DNA of 64,000 nt from Paenibacillus taichungensis (GTDB taxonomy: Bacteria; Bacillota; Bacilli; Paenibacillales; Paenibacillaceae), in contig NZ_QEVW01000019.1 of assembly GCF_003287275.1 (NCBI RefSeq), positions 124,001 through 188,000 of the forward strand. The letters are read 5' to 3'. Below, one piece after another: positions 33,542 to 42,067 of this stretch. The notes below the pieces were generated by a model that was given only the letters and a program-made list of their open reading frames with translations, made no database searches and had not been told where the DNA came from. A program made the translations under genes and the position numbers. Position 1 is the stretch's first letter. Each line of letters opens with the position of its first letter.

Positions 33542-33559
33542 AATTAAACCGGTTTAATT
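33542..33559. promoter_or_regulatory. LacI-family operator 2, AATTAAACCGGTTTAATT
   Basis: Second identical 18-bp palindrome. It overlaps the -10 region of a possible promoter (TTGAAC at 33520-33525, 17-base spacer, ATTAAA at 33543-33548), a position expected for direct repression. The remaining gap from 33249 holds no gene. Confidence 0.75.
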
Positions 33560-33664
33560 GTATCTACATATGTACATAAAGGGTTTATTTCGTTAGGGAG
33601 GTGAGCGCCAACCAGAGCATATTCAGGCAAGTTAATGGCAAATCCAAACGTGGAGGGGTTTAGC

Positions 33665-35611
33665 TTGAAAAGGAAAAGCAACTTGTTAATTGTTCTTGTC
33701 CTAATCACGACAATACTGGGGGGATGCTCTGCATCTTCGTCTAACAACGAAAATGAGGAATCGACAGTGAAAGAACCTGCTGTTACGGACAACAGTGCCA
33801 AAGAAGCCCCGATGCTGACAAAGCTTGTCGATGAAGGTAAATTGCCTGCCCTGGCTGAGCGGCTGCCAGCTTCCAAAGACATTATGGTTGAAGAGGTCGT
33901 CGAGGAAATCGGGCAATATGGTGGAGATTGGAACATGCCTTGGACTGGTGTTCCTGATAAGTGGGGAATAGGCCAACCGACAGAGGAAGCGCTGTTTCGT
34001 TTCAACAAGGAAGGAAACAAAGTTGAACCAAACGTAGCCAAGAGCTATGAAGTGAATGATGATTCCACCGTGTTCACCATCCATTTGCGAGAAGGCATGA
34101 AATGGTCCGACGGTGTTCCTTTCACAGCGGATGATGTTCTCTTTTATTGGGAGCATATGTTGACCAAAGAGACCTTTGGCAAAAAGATCTATGATGCTTA
34201 TTACTCCGTTGACCCTGTTACCGGGGATAGAGCGTTGGCTGAAGTGAAGAAGGTGGATGACTACACGTTTACCGTAACTCACAAGTATCCAAGTGTGCTC
34301 TTCCTGGAACGTGTGGCCATTGATAACAAGTGGTTCTTCGCTCCTGCACACTTTCACAAAACCATCCTTCCTGAGTTCGTAGGGGATGCCAAAACATTGG
34401 AGATTACGAAGCAGTGGGGCTATGAAGATCCCAAAGTATTCTTGATGGAAACCGGGTATACGGATTGGCTGCATTACCAGATTCCTACACTCCGAGCATG
34501 GGTGCCAACCAATGATCCTAATGGCGATCAGTTTGTCATGGAGCGCAACCCGTACTACTGGAAAACAGATAAAGAAGGCAAACAGCTCCCGTATATTGAC
34601 CGGATTGTAGCGACAAAGATTCAAGATCCGAGCCAAAAGGTACTTGGAACGCTTGCCGGTGATTACAACCTGGTGATCTTTGATTCCAAAGACTTCACGG
34701 TACTGAAAGAGAATGAGAAAAAAGGTGACTACCGGATTATCCCTTGGACACAACCAGCTTGGTCCAGCGCGGGAGTACAGTTAAACCAGACTACGGAAGA
34801 TCCGAATCTCCGCAAACTTTTCCAGGACATTAAGTTCAGGGAAGCACTTTCCATTGGGGTAGATCGTAACCAGGTGTCTGAGATTGTCACCAGTGGACTG
34901 GGAGAACCGATTCAAGCTTCCGTACCCGAAGGCGTAATGGGCTTTCAGGAAGGGTGGGCCCAGCAGTGGGCGGAATACGATCCTGAACGCGCAAACCAAA
35001 TTCTTGACGAGTTAGGCTTGAACAAGCGGGATAAAGACAACTTCCGTCTGAACCCTGATGGTTCCGAGTTGACGCTCACGGTGATTGAGAGCACGACCGA
35101 TACAGCACCATTCCTTGAATTGCTTAAGAAATACTACGAGGATATGGGGCTGCGAACGAACCTGAAAGTGGTTGACGGAGGCACACATTTTGATATGAAA
35201 TATGCCAACAAAATTCCGATGACTACCGAGAATATTTCTGTCGTCAACGTAGCTTTCCGACCGGATACAATGGTTCCGCTCCGTGTTATAACACCATGGT
35301 TCGGCCATTACGGCCTATACAGCCAATCTGGCGGCAAGGAAGGTGTCAAGCCTGAAGGGGATGTCGCTAAAATCCTTGAGTATTGGGAAAAAGTGAAAGC
35401 AAGCAAGACACTGGATGAAATCAATCAGTATAGCAATGAGATCGTGAAACTGCACCAGAAGAATCAGTGGGTAATCGGATATGCGGGACCAACTCCGGTT
35501 CTGATTACAGCCTCGAATAAAATTCATAACATCCCTACGGATCTTATCTGGTCCGATGAGTATCGCTCGCTGGGTCAAGGCCATCCGGCACAATTTTTCA
35601 TCAAGCAATAG
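33665..35611 (+). CDS. ABC transporter solute-binding lipoprotein, family 5 (peptide/oligosaccharide type)
   Basis: Receptor lipoprotein of 648 residues. The TTG start at 33665 follows GGAGGGG by six bases; the upstream in-frame ATG 33635 lacks a box. KRKSNLLIVLVLITTILGGC gives a lipobox LGGC. Family 5 signatures are YEVNDDSTVFTIHLREGMKWSDGVPFTADDVLFYWEHM, FVMERNPYYWKTD, FREALSIGVDRNQVSEI and PDGSELTLTVIE. It is longer than typical OppA (about 540), as in family 5 receptors for plant or mannan oligosaccharides. The LacI regulator and GH38-like enzyme in the cluster favour a glycan ligand over a peptide. Confidence 0.88.
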   Translation: MKRKSNLLIVLVLITTILGGCSASSSNNENEESTVKEPAVTDNSAKEAPMLTKLVDEGKLPALAERLPASKDIMVEEVVEEIGQYGGDWNMPWTGVPDKWGIGQPTEEALFRFNKEGNKVEPNVAKSYEVNDDSTVFTIHLREGMKWSDGVPFTADDVLFYWEHMLTKETFGKKIYDAYYSVDPVTGDRALAEVKKVDDYTFTVTHKYPSVLFLERVAIDNKWFFAPAHFHKTILPEFVGDAKTLEITKQWGYEDPKVFLMETGYTDWLHYQIPTLRAWVPTNDPNGDQFVMERNPYYWKTDKEGKQLPYIDRIVATKIQDPSQKVLGTLAGDYNLVIFDSKDFTVLKENEKKGDYRIIPWTQPAWSSAGVQLNQTTEDPNLRKLFQDIKFREALSIGVDRNQVSEIVTSGLGEPIQASVPEGVMGFQEGWAQQWAEYDPERANQILDELGLNKRDKDNFRLNPDGSELTLTVIESTTDTAPFLELLKKYYEDMGLRTNLKVVDGGTHFDMKYANKIPMTTENISVVNVAFRPDTMVPLRVITPWFGHYGLYSQSGGKEGVKPEGDVAKILEYWEKVKASKTLDEINQYSNEIVKLHQKNQWVIGYAGPTPVLITASNKIHNIPTDLIWSDEYRSLGQGHPAQFFIKQ

Positions 35612-35629
35612 CTGGTGAAGCATTCAGGT

Positions 35630-35667
35630 AAACAATAGTGAGGAGGGGCTTATCCTTGCTATTGTTT
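35630..35667 (+). terminator. Intercistronic stem-loop after the binding-protein gene
   Basis: AAACAATAG and CTATTGTTT form a 9-bp stem around 20 bases, followed by CCTTTTG. As in the other ABC operon (6372-6400), it separates receptor from permeases and probably reduces downstream expression or stabilises the receptor mRNA. Confidence 0.6.
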
Positions 35668-35706
35668 CCTTTTGTATCATTCACGCGGTGCAGAGGAGAG
35701 GAATAG

Positions 35707-36705
35707 ATGCTTGAATACATTTTAAAACGAATCCTGTTGGCCATTCCTGTTGTTGTTGTGATCTCCTTTATCGTCTTCTACATTATTCAATTGCCACCTG
35801 GCGATTACGTATCCTCCTACTCGGCCAAGATGTCCGCTTCCGGCGATATCATGACCCAGGCTGAGATGGATGATATGCGGGCGAATCTGGGGCTTGATCG
35901 GCCAATCTATGAACAATATTTCGTTTGGGTAAAGAAAATCATTTTGCATGGCGACTTTGGTTTCTCGTTCAACTACAACAAACCGGTGATGGCGGTGATC
36001 CAGCAGTATATGGGACTGACTCTGGTCGTCTCGCTGGTGACAATGGCCTTCCATTATATAATCGCGATTCCGGTTGGGATCTACACGGCGGTAAAGCAGT
36101 ATTCTGCGGGCGATTATTTCTTTTCCGGCCTGAGCTTTATCGGAATGGCAACGCCCAACTTTTTGTTAGCCATTATTCTCATGTTCTTTTCCTATAAGTG
36201 GTTCGGTAATCCATTGCTCGGCTTATTCTCCAACGAATACGTGAATGCGCCGTGGTCCATGGACAAGGTAAAAGACTTAATGCAGCATATGGTGATTCCG
36301 GTTATTGTTATCGGGCTTTCGGGAACTGCAGATCTGATTCGGATCATGCGCGGACAAATGCTCGACGAGTTGAACAAACCGAATGTCATTACAGCCCGTG
36401 CCAAAGGCTTATCAGAGATGCAAATCCTGTTCAAGTATCCGACACGTGCAGCCTTGAATCCTATTGTGAGTACCTTTGGCTGGTCACTGTCCTCCATCTT
36501 TACCGGCGCTACCATTACAGCAATCGTATTGAACCTGCCGATTCAAGGGCCAGTTATGCATAATGCATTGCTCGGTCAAGACATGTATCTTGCTGGAACC
36601 TTTTTATTGATCATGGCTTTGCTGACGGTTCTCGGAACACTGATTTCCGATATTTTGCTGGCTTGGCTTGATCCCAAAATACGTACAGAGTTCAGAGGAT
36701 CCTAA
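35707..36705 (+). CDS. ABC transporter permease, DppB/OppB type
   Basis: Integral membrane protein of 332 residues. The family N-terminus MLEYILKRILLAIPVVVVISFIVFYI is followed by the loop PPGDYVSSY and the phrase NLGLDRPIYEQYFVWVKKIILHGDFGFSF. The coupling helix region is NKPNVITARAKGLSEMQILFKYPTRAALNPIVSTFGWSL, and the end LAWLDPKIRTEF is typical. GAGGAGAGG precedes the ATG. It overlaps the second permease by one base. It forms the channel with the next protein. Confidence 0.9.
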   Translation: MLEYILKRILLAIPVVVVISFIVFYIIQLPPGDYVSSYSAKMSASGDIMTQAEMDDMRANLGLDRPIYEQYFVWVKKIILHGDFGFSFNYNKPVMAVIQQYMGLTLVVSLVTMAFHYIIAIPVGIYTAVKQYSAGDYFFSGLSFIGMATPNFLLAIILMFFSYKWFGNPLLGLFSNEYVNAPWSMDKVKDLMQHMVIPVIVIGLSGTADLIRIMRGQMLDELNKPNVITARAKGLSEMQILFKYPTRAALNPIVSTFGWSLSSIFTGATITAIVLNLPIQGPVMHNALLGQDMYLAGTFLLIMALLTVLGTLISDILLAWLDPKIRTEFRGS

Positions 36706-37853
36706 TGATGAGACCACTACCGTTATTTAAAGGTCAAAGGCCGGCAGTCCCTGTTACAGCAGCACCCAAAGATACTGTATACAGCTCGCAGTGGCGGCTG
36801 ATATATCAGAAATTCAAGAAACATAAGTTGGCCCGGATCAGCATGTACATTCTGGGCGCATTTTACATCATCGCACTGTTCGCACAGTTTATCGCTCCGT
36901 ATGGGCTGCAAAGCTATGACAGCAAATACGTGAATGCTCCGCCAATGGGACTGCGATTTGTCGATGCGGACGGCAAGTTTCACATCAAGCCGTTTGTATA
37001 TGAATTGAAGAGCGAGCGTGACCCCGAAACATTGCGTAAAATGTTTGTCCCGGATACCGAAAAAAAGCATTTCTTCAAGTTCTTTGTGAAGGGAGAAGAA
37101 TATAAGTTTCTTGGTCTGATCCCCATGTCGACGCATTTGTTCGCTGTAGATGAGCCAGGGCGGATATTCCTGCTGGGTACGGACGGTATGGGGCGTGACC
37201 TGTTCTCCCGGATCGTGCTGGGCAGTCAAATCTCACTAAGCATCCCGCTGGTCGGCGTAGGCATTAGCTTTATTCTGGGTTTGATTATTGGAGGCATCTC
37301 CGGTTATTTTGGCGGCTGGATTGATTCCATGATACAGCGCATCATCGAAATCATCCGTTCCTTTCCGACGCTGCCATTGTGGATGGCACTGTCTGCTGCA
37401 ATTCCGCCACGTATTCCGGTCGTGACCATGTATTTATACATCGTGATCATCTTCGCTTTTATTGGCTGGACCGATCTGGCACGTGTGGTCAGAGGCAAGT
37501 TCATTTCGTTGAAGAATGAAGATTATGTAATCGCTGCAAAGATCGCTGGTGTAGGGGACGCAAAGATTATTGTCAAACATCTACTGCCAGGCTTCATGAG
37601 TTATTTGGTCGTAGCGACAACCCTGGCGATTCCAAGCATGATTCTGGGTGAGACGGCTATGAGCTTTCTCGGTCTTGGCGTACGTTCGCCGGCAACCAGT
37701 TGGGGTGTGCTGCTTCAGGAGGCGCAAAAAATTGAAAATGTGGCCCTTTATCCATGGAAGCTCATTCCGCTCGCTTTTGTCATTCTGACTGTATTGACCT
37801 ATAACTTCATCGGCGATGGCTTGCGCGACGCGGCTGATCCGTACAAAAAATAA
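36705..37853 (+). CDS. ABC transporter permease, DppC/OppC type with extra N-terminal loop
   Basis: Permease of 382 residues; usual DppC proteins have about 300. After TM1 (ISMYILGAFYIIALFAQFIAPYG) there is an unusually long extracytoplasmic loop of about 95 residues (YVNAPPMGLRFVDADGKFHIKPFVYELKSERDPETL and following) before FLLGTDGMGRDLFSRI, the start of the conserved permease domain. The coupling segment is NEDYVIAAKIAGVGDAKIIVKHLLPG and the end DGLRDAADPYKK. This enlarged form is known from family 5 importers of oligosaccharides. Two adjacent ATGs (36705, 36708) are possible; AGAGGA lies upstream. Confidence 0.88.
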   Translation: MMRPLPLFKGQRPAVPVTAAPKDTVYSSQWRLIYQKFKKHKLARISMYILGAFYIIALFAQFIAPYGLQSYDSKYVNAPPMGLRFVDADGKFHIKPFVYELKSERDPETLRKMFVPDTEKKHFFKFFVKGEEYKFLGLIPMSTHLFAVDEPGRIFLLGTDGMGRDLFSRIVLGSQISLSIPLVGVGISFILGLIIGGISGYFGGWIDSMIQRIIEIIRSFPTLPLWMALSAAIPPRIPVVTMYLYIVIIFAFIGWTDLARVVRGKFISLKNEDYVIAAKIAGVGDAKIIVKHLLPGFMSYLVVATTLAIPSMILGETAMSFLGLGVRSPATSWGVLLQEAQKIENVALYPWKLIPLAFVILTVLTYNFIGDGLRDAADPYKK

Positions 37854-37885
37854 TTGTCCAAATACTAGGCAAGCGGGGGGATAGC

Positions 37886-38926
37886 ATGGCAATTCAAGCT
37901 GTTGATAAGGAGCAACCTTTACTGTCCGTTCAAGACCTGAAGATTCGGATTCAGATGGAAAATGGCGTCATGAATGCCGTGGATGGAGTCGACTTCAATA
38001 TATACAAAGGCAAAACCCTTGGGCTTGTGGGGGAATCGGGCTGCGGCAAAAGCCTGACAAGTCGGTCGATTATCAGCATCAATCCCAAGGAATGTGAAAC
38101 GAGTGGAACAATCACTTACAATTCCGACTCGGAATCGAATCTCCACGGTCTGAATCTTTTGTCTCTTAAGCCGACAGGCAAGCAGATCCGCTCTATCCGT
38201 GGCCGCAAAATCTCGATGATCTTTCAGGAGCCGATGACGGCCTTCTCACCGATGTATACCATCGGGAATCAAATCATGGAAGCGATCCGAATTCATCAGA
38301 CGAGGAATAAGAAAGAGGCCAAAAAAATCGCGTTAGAGATGCTAAGCAAAGTCGGGATTTCCGATCAGGCCAAGCGTTTCGATCAATATCCGCATGAATT
38401 CTCGGGAGGTATGCGTCAGCGGGCGATGATCTCCATGGCATTGTCCTGTAACCCCGAAATTCTGATTGCGGATGAGCCTACGACAGCGCTCGATGTGACC
38501 ATTCAGGCTCAGGTATTGGAACTTATGAAAAGCCTGCAGGCGGAGTTTGGCATGGCCATTCTGCTGGTGACCCATGATCTGGGTATTATTGCCGAGATGT
38601 GTGATGAGGTTGCGGTGATGTACCTTGGAAGAATTGTTGAGCAGGCACCGATGAGGGAAATCTTCAACAATCCGAAACATCCCTACACGAAAGGGTTACT
38701 TAAATCGATGCCCAGGCTGGGAGGGAATAAAAGTAAACGGCTGGATTCCATCGAAGGTTCTGTTCCGATGCCGGTCAACATGCCTCCGATGTGCGGATTC
38801 TATGATCGCTGCAAGGACAGGATTAAAGGTGTATGTAATCAACAAGCTGTACCGAAAACCGCGATTTCCGACCAGCATATGGTCAGATGTTTCTTGTACG
38901 CGGACCAGAGAGAAGGAGAAGCATAA
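37886..38926 (+). CDS. ABC transporter ATPase, DppD/OppD type
   Basis: Cytoplasmic ATPase of 346 residues. Walker A is GLVGESGCGKS near 46-56, the Q-loop FQEPMTAFSPMYTIG, the signature FSGGMRQRAMI, Walker B ILIADEPTTALD, and the switch His in VTHDLG. The C-terminal oligopeptide-type extension carries the cysteine set seen in iron-sulphur-containing members: PPMCGFYDRCKDRIKGVC, then a final Cys in VRCFLY. AAGCGGGGGG lies eight or so bases before ATG. The stop overlaps the next start (TAATG). It pairs with the OppF-like ATPase to energise the importer. Confidence 0.93.
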   Translation: MAIQAVDKEQPLLSVQDLKIRIQMENGVMNAVDGVDFNIYKGKTLGLVGESGCGKSLTSRSIISINPKECETSGTITYNSDSESNLHGLNLLSLKPTGKQIRSIRGRKISMIFQEPMTAFSPMYTIGNQIMEAIRIHQTRNKKEAKKIALEMLSKVGISDQAKRFDQYPHEFSGGMRQRAMISMALSCNPEILIADEPTTALDVTIQAQVLELMKSLQAEFGMAILLVTHDLGIIAEMCDEVAVMYLGRIVEQAPMREIFNNPKHPYTKGLLKSMPRLGGNKSKRLDSIEGSVPMPVNMPPMCGFYDRCKDRIKGVCNQQAVPKTAISDQHMVRCFLYADQREGEA

Positions 38927-39972
38927 TGACCAAACCCATTCTTGAAGTCCTCAAACTAAACAAAAGCTTTCAAGTCAAATCCAAAAAAGCCCTGTTCAAA
39001 AAGCCAAAACCCATTCATATTCTAAACGAAATTTCATTTGAACTCCTTGAAGGGGAGACGCTCAGTATTGTCGGGGAATCCGGCTGTGGAAAAACGACGC
39101 TCGGACGCTGTATCGTTAGAGGTGTGGATGCTTCTTCAGGCAGTGTAGTCTATCATGCGGAAGATGGAAAAGAAGTGAATTACCTAAACTTGAAGGGCAA
39201 AGAGATCAAAGCATATCGCAAGGATATCCAGATGATTTTTCAGGACCCGTATTCCTCACTCAGCCCCCGGATGAGCGTATTCGATATTATCGCCGAACCG
39301 CTGATTGCGAACTTTAAGCTGAGCAGGACTGAAGTGGAGACGAAGGTGATGGAAATTGCCGAGAAAACAGGTCTGAATGTGAGTTATCTGAAACGTTACC
39401 CACATGCATTTTCGGGAGGACAGCGGCAGCGGATAGCCATTGCGCGTGCGCTGATTACACAACCCAGACTGATTGTCTGTGATGAAGCGGTCTCCGCGCT
39501 GGATGTATCGATTCAGGCTCAGATTATCAATCTGCTCAAAGATTTGCAGGAGCAATTCAAGATCACATATATCTTCATCTCGCATGATCTTTCCATCGTA
39601 CAGAACATTTCCGACCGAGTGGCGGTTATGCATCTGGGCAGAATTGTGGAACTGGCGACAACGGAATCATTGTTCTCGAATCCTCAGCATCCCTATACGG
39701 AGGCGCTAATGTCAGCTGTGCCCCAACCGAATCCGGATTTTAAAAAACAACGAATTATACTGGAGGGGGAAGTACCGAATCCGGCCAATCCGCCAAGTGG
39801 CTGTCATTTTCATCCCAGATGCTCGTATAAGACGGATAAATGCATCCAGCACGTTCCTGAACTCCGTGAAGTAGGATATAATCATTTTGCTGCCTGTCAT
39901 TATGCAGAGCAGCTTCAGCTTCGCGGCGTTCCGATCGAGACTGAGGATGAAGTGCAGTCCAGGACATCCTAA
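38926..39972 (+). CDS. ABC transporter ATPase, DppF/OppF type
   Basis: Second ATPase, 348 residues. Walker A is SIVGESGCGKTTLGRCI, the Q-loop FQDPYSSLSPRMSV, the signature FSGGQRQRIAIARAL, Walker B LIVCDEAVSALDVS and the switch FISHDLS. The C-terminal extension contains CHFHPRCSYKTDKC, giving the conserved cysteines. ATG 38926 shares a base with the previous stop and has AGAAGGAGAA upstream; longer in-frame sequence overlaps the first ATPase gene and is not needed. In Walker B the usual Glu-Pro reads Glu-Ala (DEAVSALD), as is common in OppF. Confidence 0.93.
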   Translation: MTKPILEVLKLNKSFQVKSKKALFKKPKPIHILNEISFELLEGETLSIVGESGCGKTTLGRCIVRGVDASSGSVVYHAEDGKEVNYLNLKGKEIKAYRKDIQMIFQDPYSSLSPRMSVFDIIAEPLIANFKLSRTEVETKVMEIAEKTGLNVSYLKRYPHAFSGGQRQRIAIARALITQPRLIVCDEAVSALDVSIQAQIINLLKDLQEQFKITYIFISHDLSIVQNISDRVAVMHLGRIVELATTESLFSNPQHPYTEALMSAVPQPNPDFKKQRIILEGEVPNPANPPSGCHFHPRCSYKTDKCIQHVPELREVGYNHFAACHYAEQLQLRGVPIETEDEVQSRTS

Positions 39973-40059
39973 CCAGCGACATGAACCTGACGATACCATC
40001 AGTCATCTTTGAACTCGCGAGGACGAAATCGAACTAGTGTTGAGGAGAGGTTGTTCCTA

Positions 40060-41091
40060 ATGGCAAAGATTGATGATGTAGCCCGTCTGGCGGGTGTATC
40101 CAAGGGAACGGTATCTAACGTATTCAGCCAGAAAAGGCCGACGAGCAAAAAGGTAACCGAGAAAGTGCTGCAAATTTCGAAGGAATTGAATTACGTGCCG
40201 AATCATATTGCTAGAAGCTTGGTCACCAAGAAAACAATGGCGATCGGGCTTACGATTCCGCACGGAAAATTCTTTTTCAGCGTGTTCCATAATCAGTTTA
40301 TCAATGGTGTTATTCTGGAAGCTTCCAACTACGGATATCGGGTGCTTCTGGACATGATTGCTGCCGAAGAGGTGAAGACACCTTCACTTGCGAGCTATCC
40401 TATTGACGGTGCCATTGTGCTGGGACCTACAGAAGAGGATGACCGGATCAATCTGTTGTATCAGCATGACATTCCGTTTGTCACGATTGGTAAAATCATT
40501 AACAAGGGACTTCAGGGTGTATCTACCGTCAACAATGATAATAAACAGGTCATGCGCGATATTTGCGATTATTTGCTTGGACTGGGTCATCGGAACATCA
40601 TGTTCCTGAACGCCGGGGAGCAGATGACTGTTTCCATTGAACGGTCGGAAGAGTTCGTCCGTGTGCTGCAGGAGCATGGTGTGATGATCCAGCCTGGAAT
40701 GATTCATTATAAACCGGGTATTCATTCAGACAAGTATATTAAATATGGCTATGACGAGACACTTCACAATGTGAAGAATCCCATGGGAAGGGTTACGGCT
40801 ATTATTGCAGACGACGACCGTACTGCATTTAGCGCCCTTAATGCCATTAACGACGCAGGTCTTCGTGTGCCGGAAGATATCTCATTATTTGTAATCTGTG
40901 GTGATCAGTCCATGATGCATCAGGTAAGGCCTTCTTTGACGGGAATGGATCTGCAACCATCTGAGCTGGGTGTTCAGTCGGTAAGGCTGCTTATGCATAA
41001 GCTCGGTATTCTGGAGGGATCGTACGAGAATAACAGGATCGTGCTTAGCAAAATAATAGAAAGAAACTCTTGTGCCTCGATCAAGAATTAG
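40060..41091 (+). CDS. LacI-family transcriptional regulator of the ABC operon
   Basis: Repressor-type protein of 343 residues. The helix-turn-helix and hinge read IDDVARLAGVSKGTVSNVFSQKRPTSKKVTEKVLQISKELNYVPNHIARSL. The effector domain has the periplasmic-binding fold: AIGLTIPHGKFFFSVFHNQFINGVILEA, DGAIVLGPTEEDDRI, LLGLGHRNIMFLN, TAIIADDDRTAFSALNAINDAG and VPEDISLFVIC. GGAGAGG is nine bases before ATG 40060. It ends the ABC gene cluster and is the most likely binder of the two AATTAAACCGGTTTAATT palindromes upstream of the receptor gene, which would make the operon autoregulated. Confidence 0.9.
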   Translation: MAKIDDVARLAGVSKGTVSNVFSQKRPTSKKVTEKVLQISKELNYVPNHIARSLVTKKTMAIGLTIPHGKFFFSVFHNQFINGVILEASNYGYRVLLDMIAAEEVKTPSLASYPIDGAIVLGPTEEDDRINLLYQHDIPFVTIGKIINKGLQGVSTVNNDNKQVMRDICDYLLGLGHRNIMFLNAGEQMTVSIERSEEFVRVLQEHGVMIQPGMIHYKPGIHSDKYIKYGYDETLHNVKNPMGRVTAIIADDDRTAFSALNAINDAGLRVPEDISLFVICGDQSMMHQVRPSLTGMDLQPSELGVQSVRLLMHKLGILEGSYENNRIVLSKIIERNSCASIKN

Positions 41092-41124
41092 CAAGAATGA
41101 GTTTCGGATGTCGTGAGGTTAAAT

Positions 41125-41628
41125 ATGATAACGTTTACATCCTGGGTGGGCAACTCTGTACCTTTTGAGTATTATGTTCGAATTCTAATCAGTGCTGTGC
41201 TCGGGCTGTTAATCGGATTTGATCGGACCCATAAGAACAAACCGGCAGGCGTAAAGACGTATACATTTGTCACGGTCGCTTCTGCACTCATTACAATCGT
41301 ATCCATTGAGAGTGTTGAAGTGTACGGACAACTGCACAACCGAACGATGATGGACCCGATGCGTCTGGCGGCTCAGATTGTTTCGGGCCTTGGTTTTCTC
41401 GGAGCAGGACTCATTATGAAGGCCGGATTTGAAGTGAAAGGTTTGACATCGGCAGCAATGATCCTATTTGCAGGTGGAGTCGGTATTGGTACGGGCGCTG
41501 GTTTCTACGGAATTGTGACCTTTTCGATGGCGGTGGCTTTCTTTTTCATCCGGGTTGGGGGTTGGATTGAGAAGTGGGAGCACAAGAAGCTGGTGGCAAA
41601 GGAAGAAAAGAAGGACTTGAGTGCTTGA
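41125..41628 (+). CDS. MgtC/SapB family membrane protein
   Basis: Membrane protein of 167 residues with about four TM helices. Family phrases are YVRILISAVLGLLIGFDRTHKNKPAGVKTYTFVTVASALITIVSI, DPMRLAAQIVSGLGFLGAGLIM and VKGLTSAAMILFAGGVGIGTGAGFY, all typical of the MgtC N-terminal domain. The soluble C-terminal domain of true MgtC is missing, as in short SapB-type proteins. GTGAGGT lies eight bases before ATG 41125. A magnesium or envelope-stress role is known for some members; none is shown here. It has its own terminator. Confidence 0.88.
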   Translation: MITFTSWVGNSVPFEYYVRILISAVLGLLIGFDRTHKNKPAGVKTYTFVTVASALITIVSIESVEVYGQLHNRTMMDPMRLAAQIVSGLGFLGAGLIMKAGFEVKGLTSAAMILFAGGVGIGTGAGFYGIVTFSMAVAFFFIRVGGWIEKWEHKKLVAKEEKKDLSA

Positions 41629-41651
41629 ATGTTTGAGTATTTTCTGCAAAC

Positions 41652-41693
41652 GAATAAGCGTATTCGATGGAAAGCTTTGAATACGCTTATTTA
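41652..41693 (+). terminator. Rho-independent terminator after mgtC-like gene
   Basis: GAATAAGCGTATTC and GAATACGCTTATTT form a 13-bp stem with tail ATTC; it may also serve the minus-strand gene at 41733. Confidence 0.8.
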
Positions 41694-41732
41694 TTCAAGT
41701 AGTGAAGAATGCATAGTTATCCCTATCCTTAT

Positions 41733-41945
41733 TTAAAACACTAATTTATAAATTACATACCCTATTACCAATAATGTAATGAGGATTCCAGTTCCTTTCC
41801 ATCCCAAACCGCCAACTAAATCTGCGAAGCTTCCAAATTGAGCACGATTTATCCCATCACCAAACGTACCCATGGCGTTTCCCTTTAATTCTTCTTGTCT
41901 CAAACGTTCTCTTTTTTCTTCAGGTGTTTCTTCTCGAAAATCCAT
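41733..41945 (-). CDS. Small membrane protein, DUF6366-like
   Basis: Protein of 70 residues. The charged N-terminus EETPEEKRERLRQEELKGNAMG precedes GDGINRAQFGSFADLVGGLGWKGTGILITLLVIGYVIY, ending in a single TM helix. This arrangement (charged helix, a GSF/L-x-DLVGGLGWKGTGI phrase, C-terminal TM) fits the DUF6366 family of Bacillales. Function is unknown. GGGAGTGG lies six bases before the ATG. It is a single gene. Confidence 0.75.
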   Translation of the reverse strand: MDFREETPEEKRERLRQEELKGNAMGTFGDGINRAQFGSFADLVGGLGWKGTGILITLLVIGYVIYKLVF

Positions 41946-42067
41946 GTAACCACTCCCTGAGATTTGATTTTTTTTAGTAAACAGAACCTATAATCAAATA
42001 GAGCACAGGTGATCCGAAGTAAGTCAGGAACGCTTTGTGCTCTTGTTGTATTCAAATGTTGTAGGGG

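Noticed and set aside
42001..42042. GAGCACA / TGTGCTC inverted repeat
   Set aside because: Only seven base pairs around a loop of 28 bases without a proper T run; too weak to call as a terminator.
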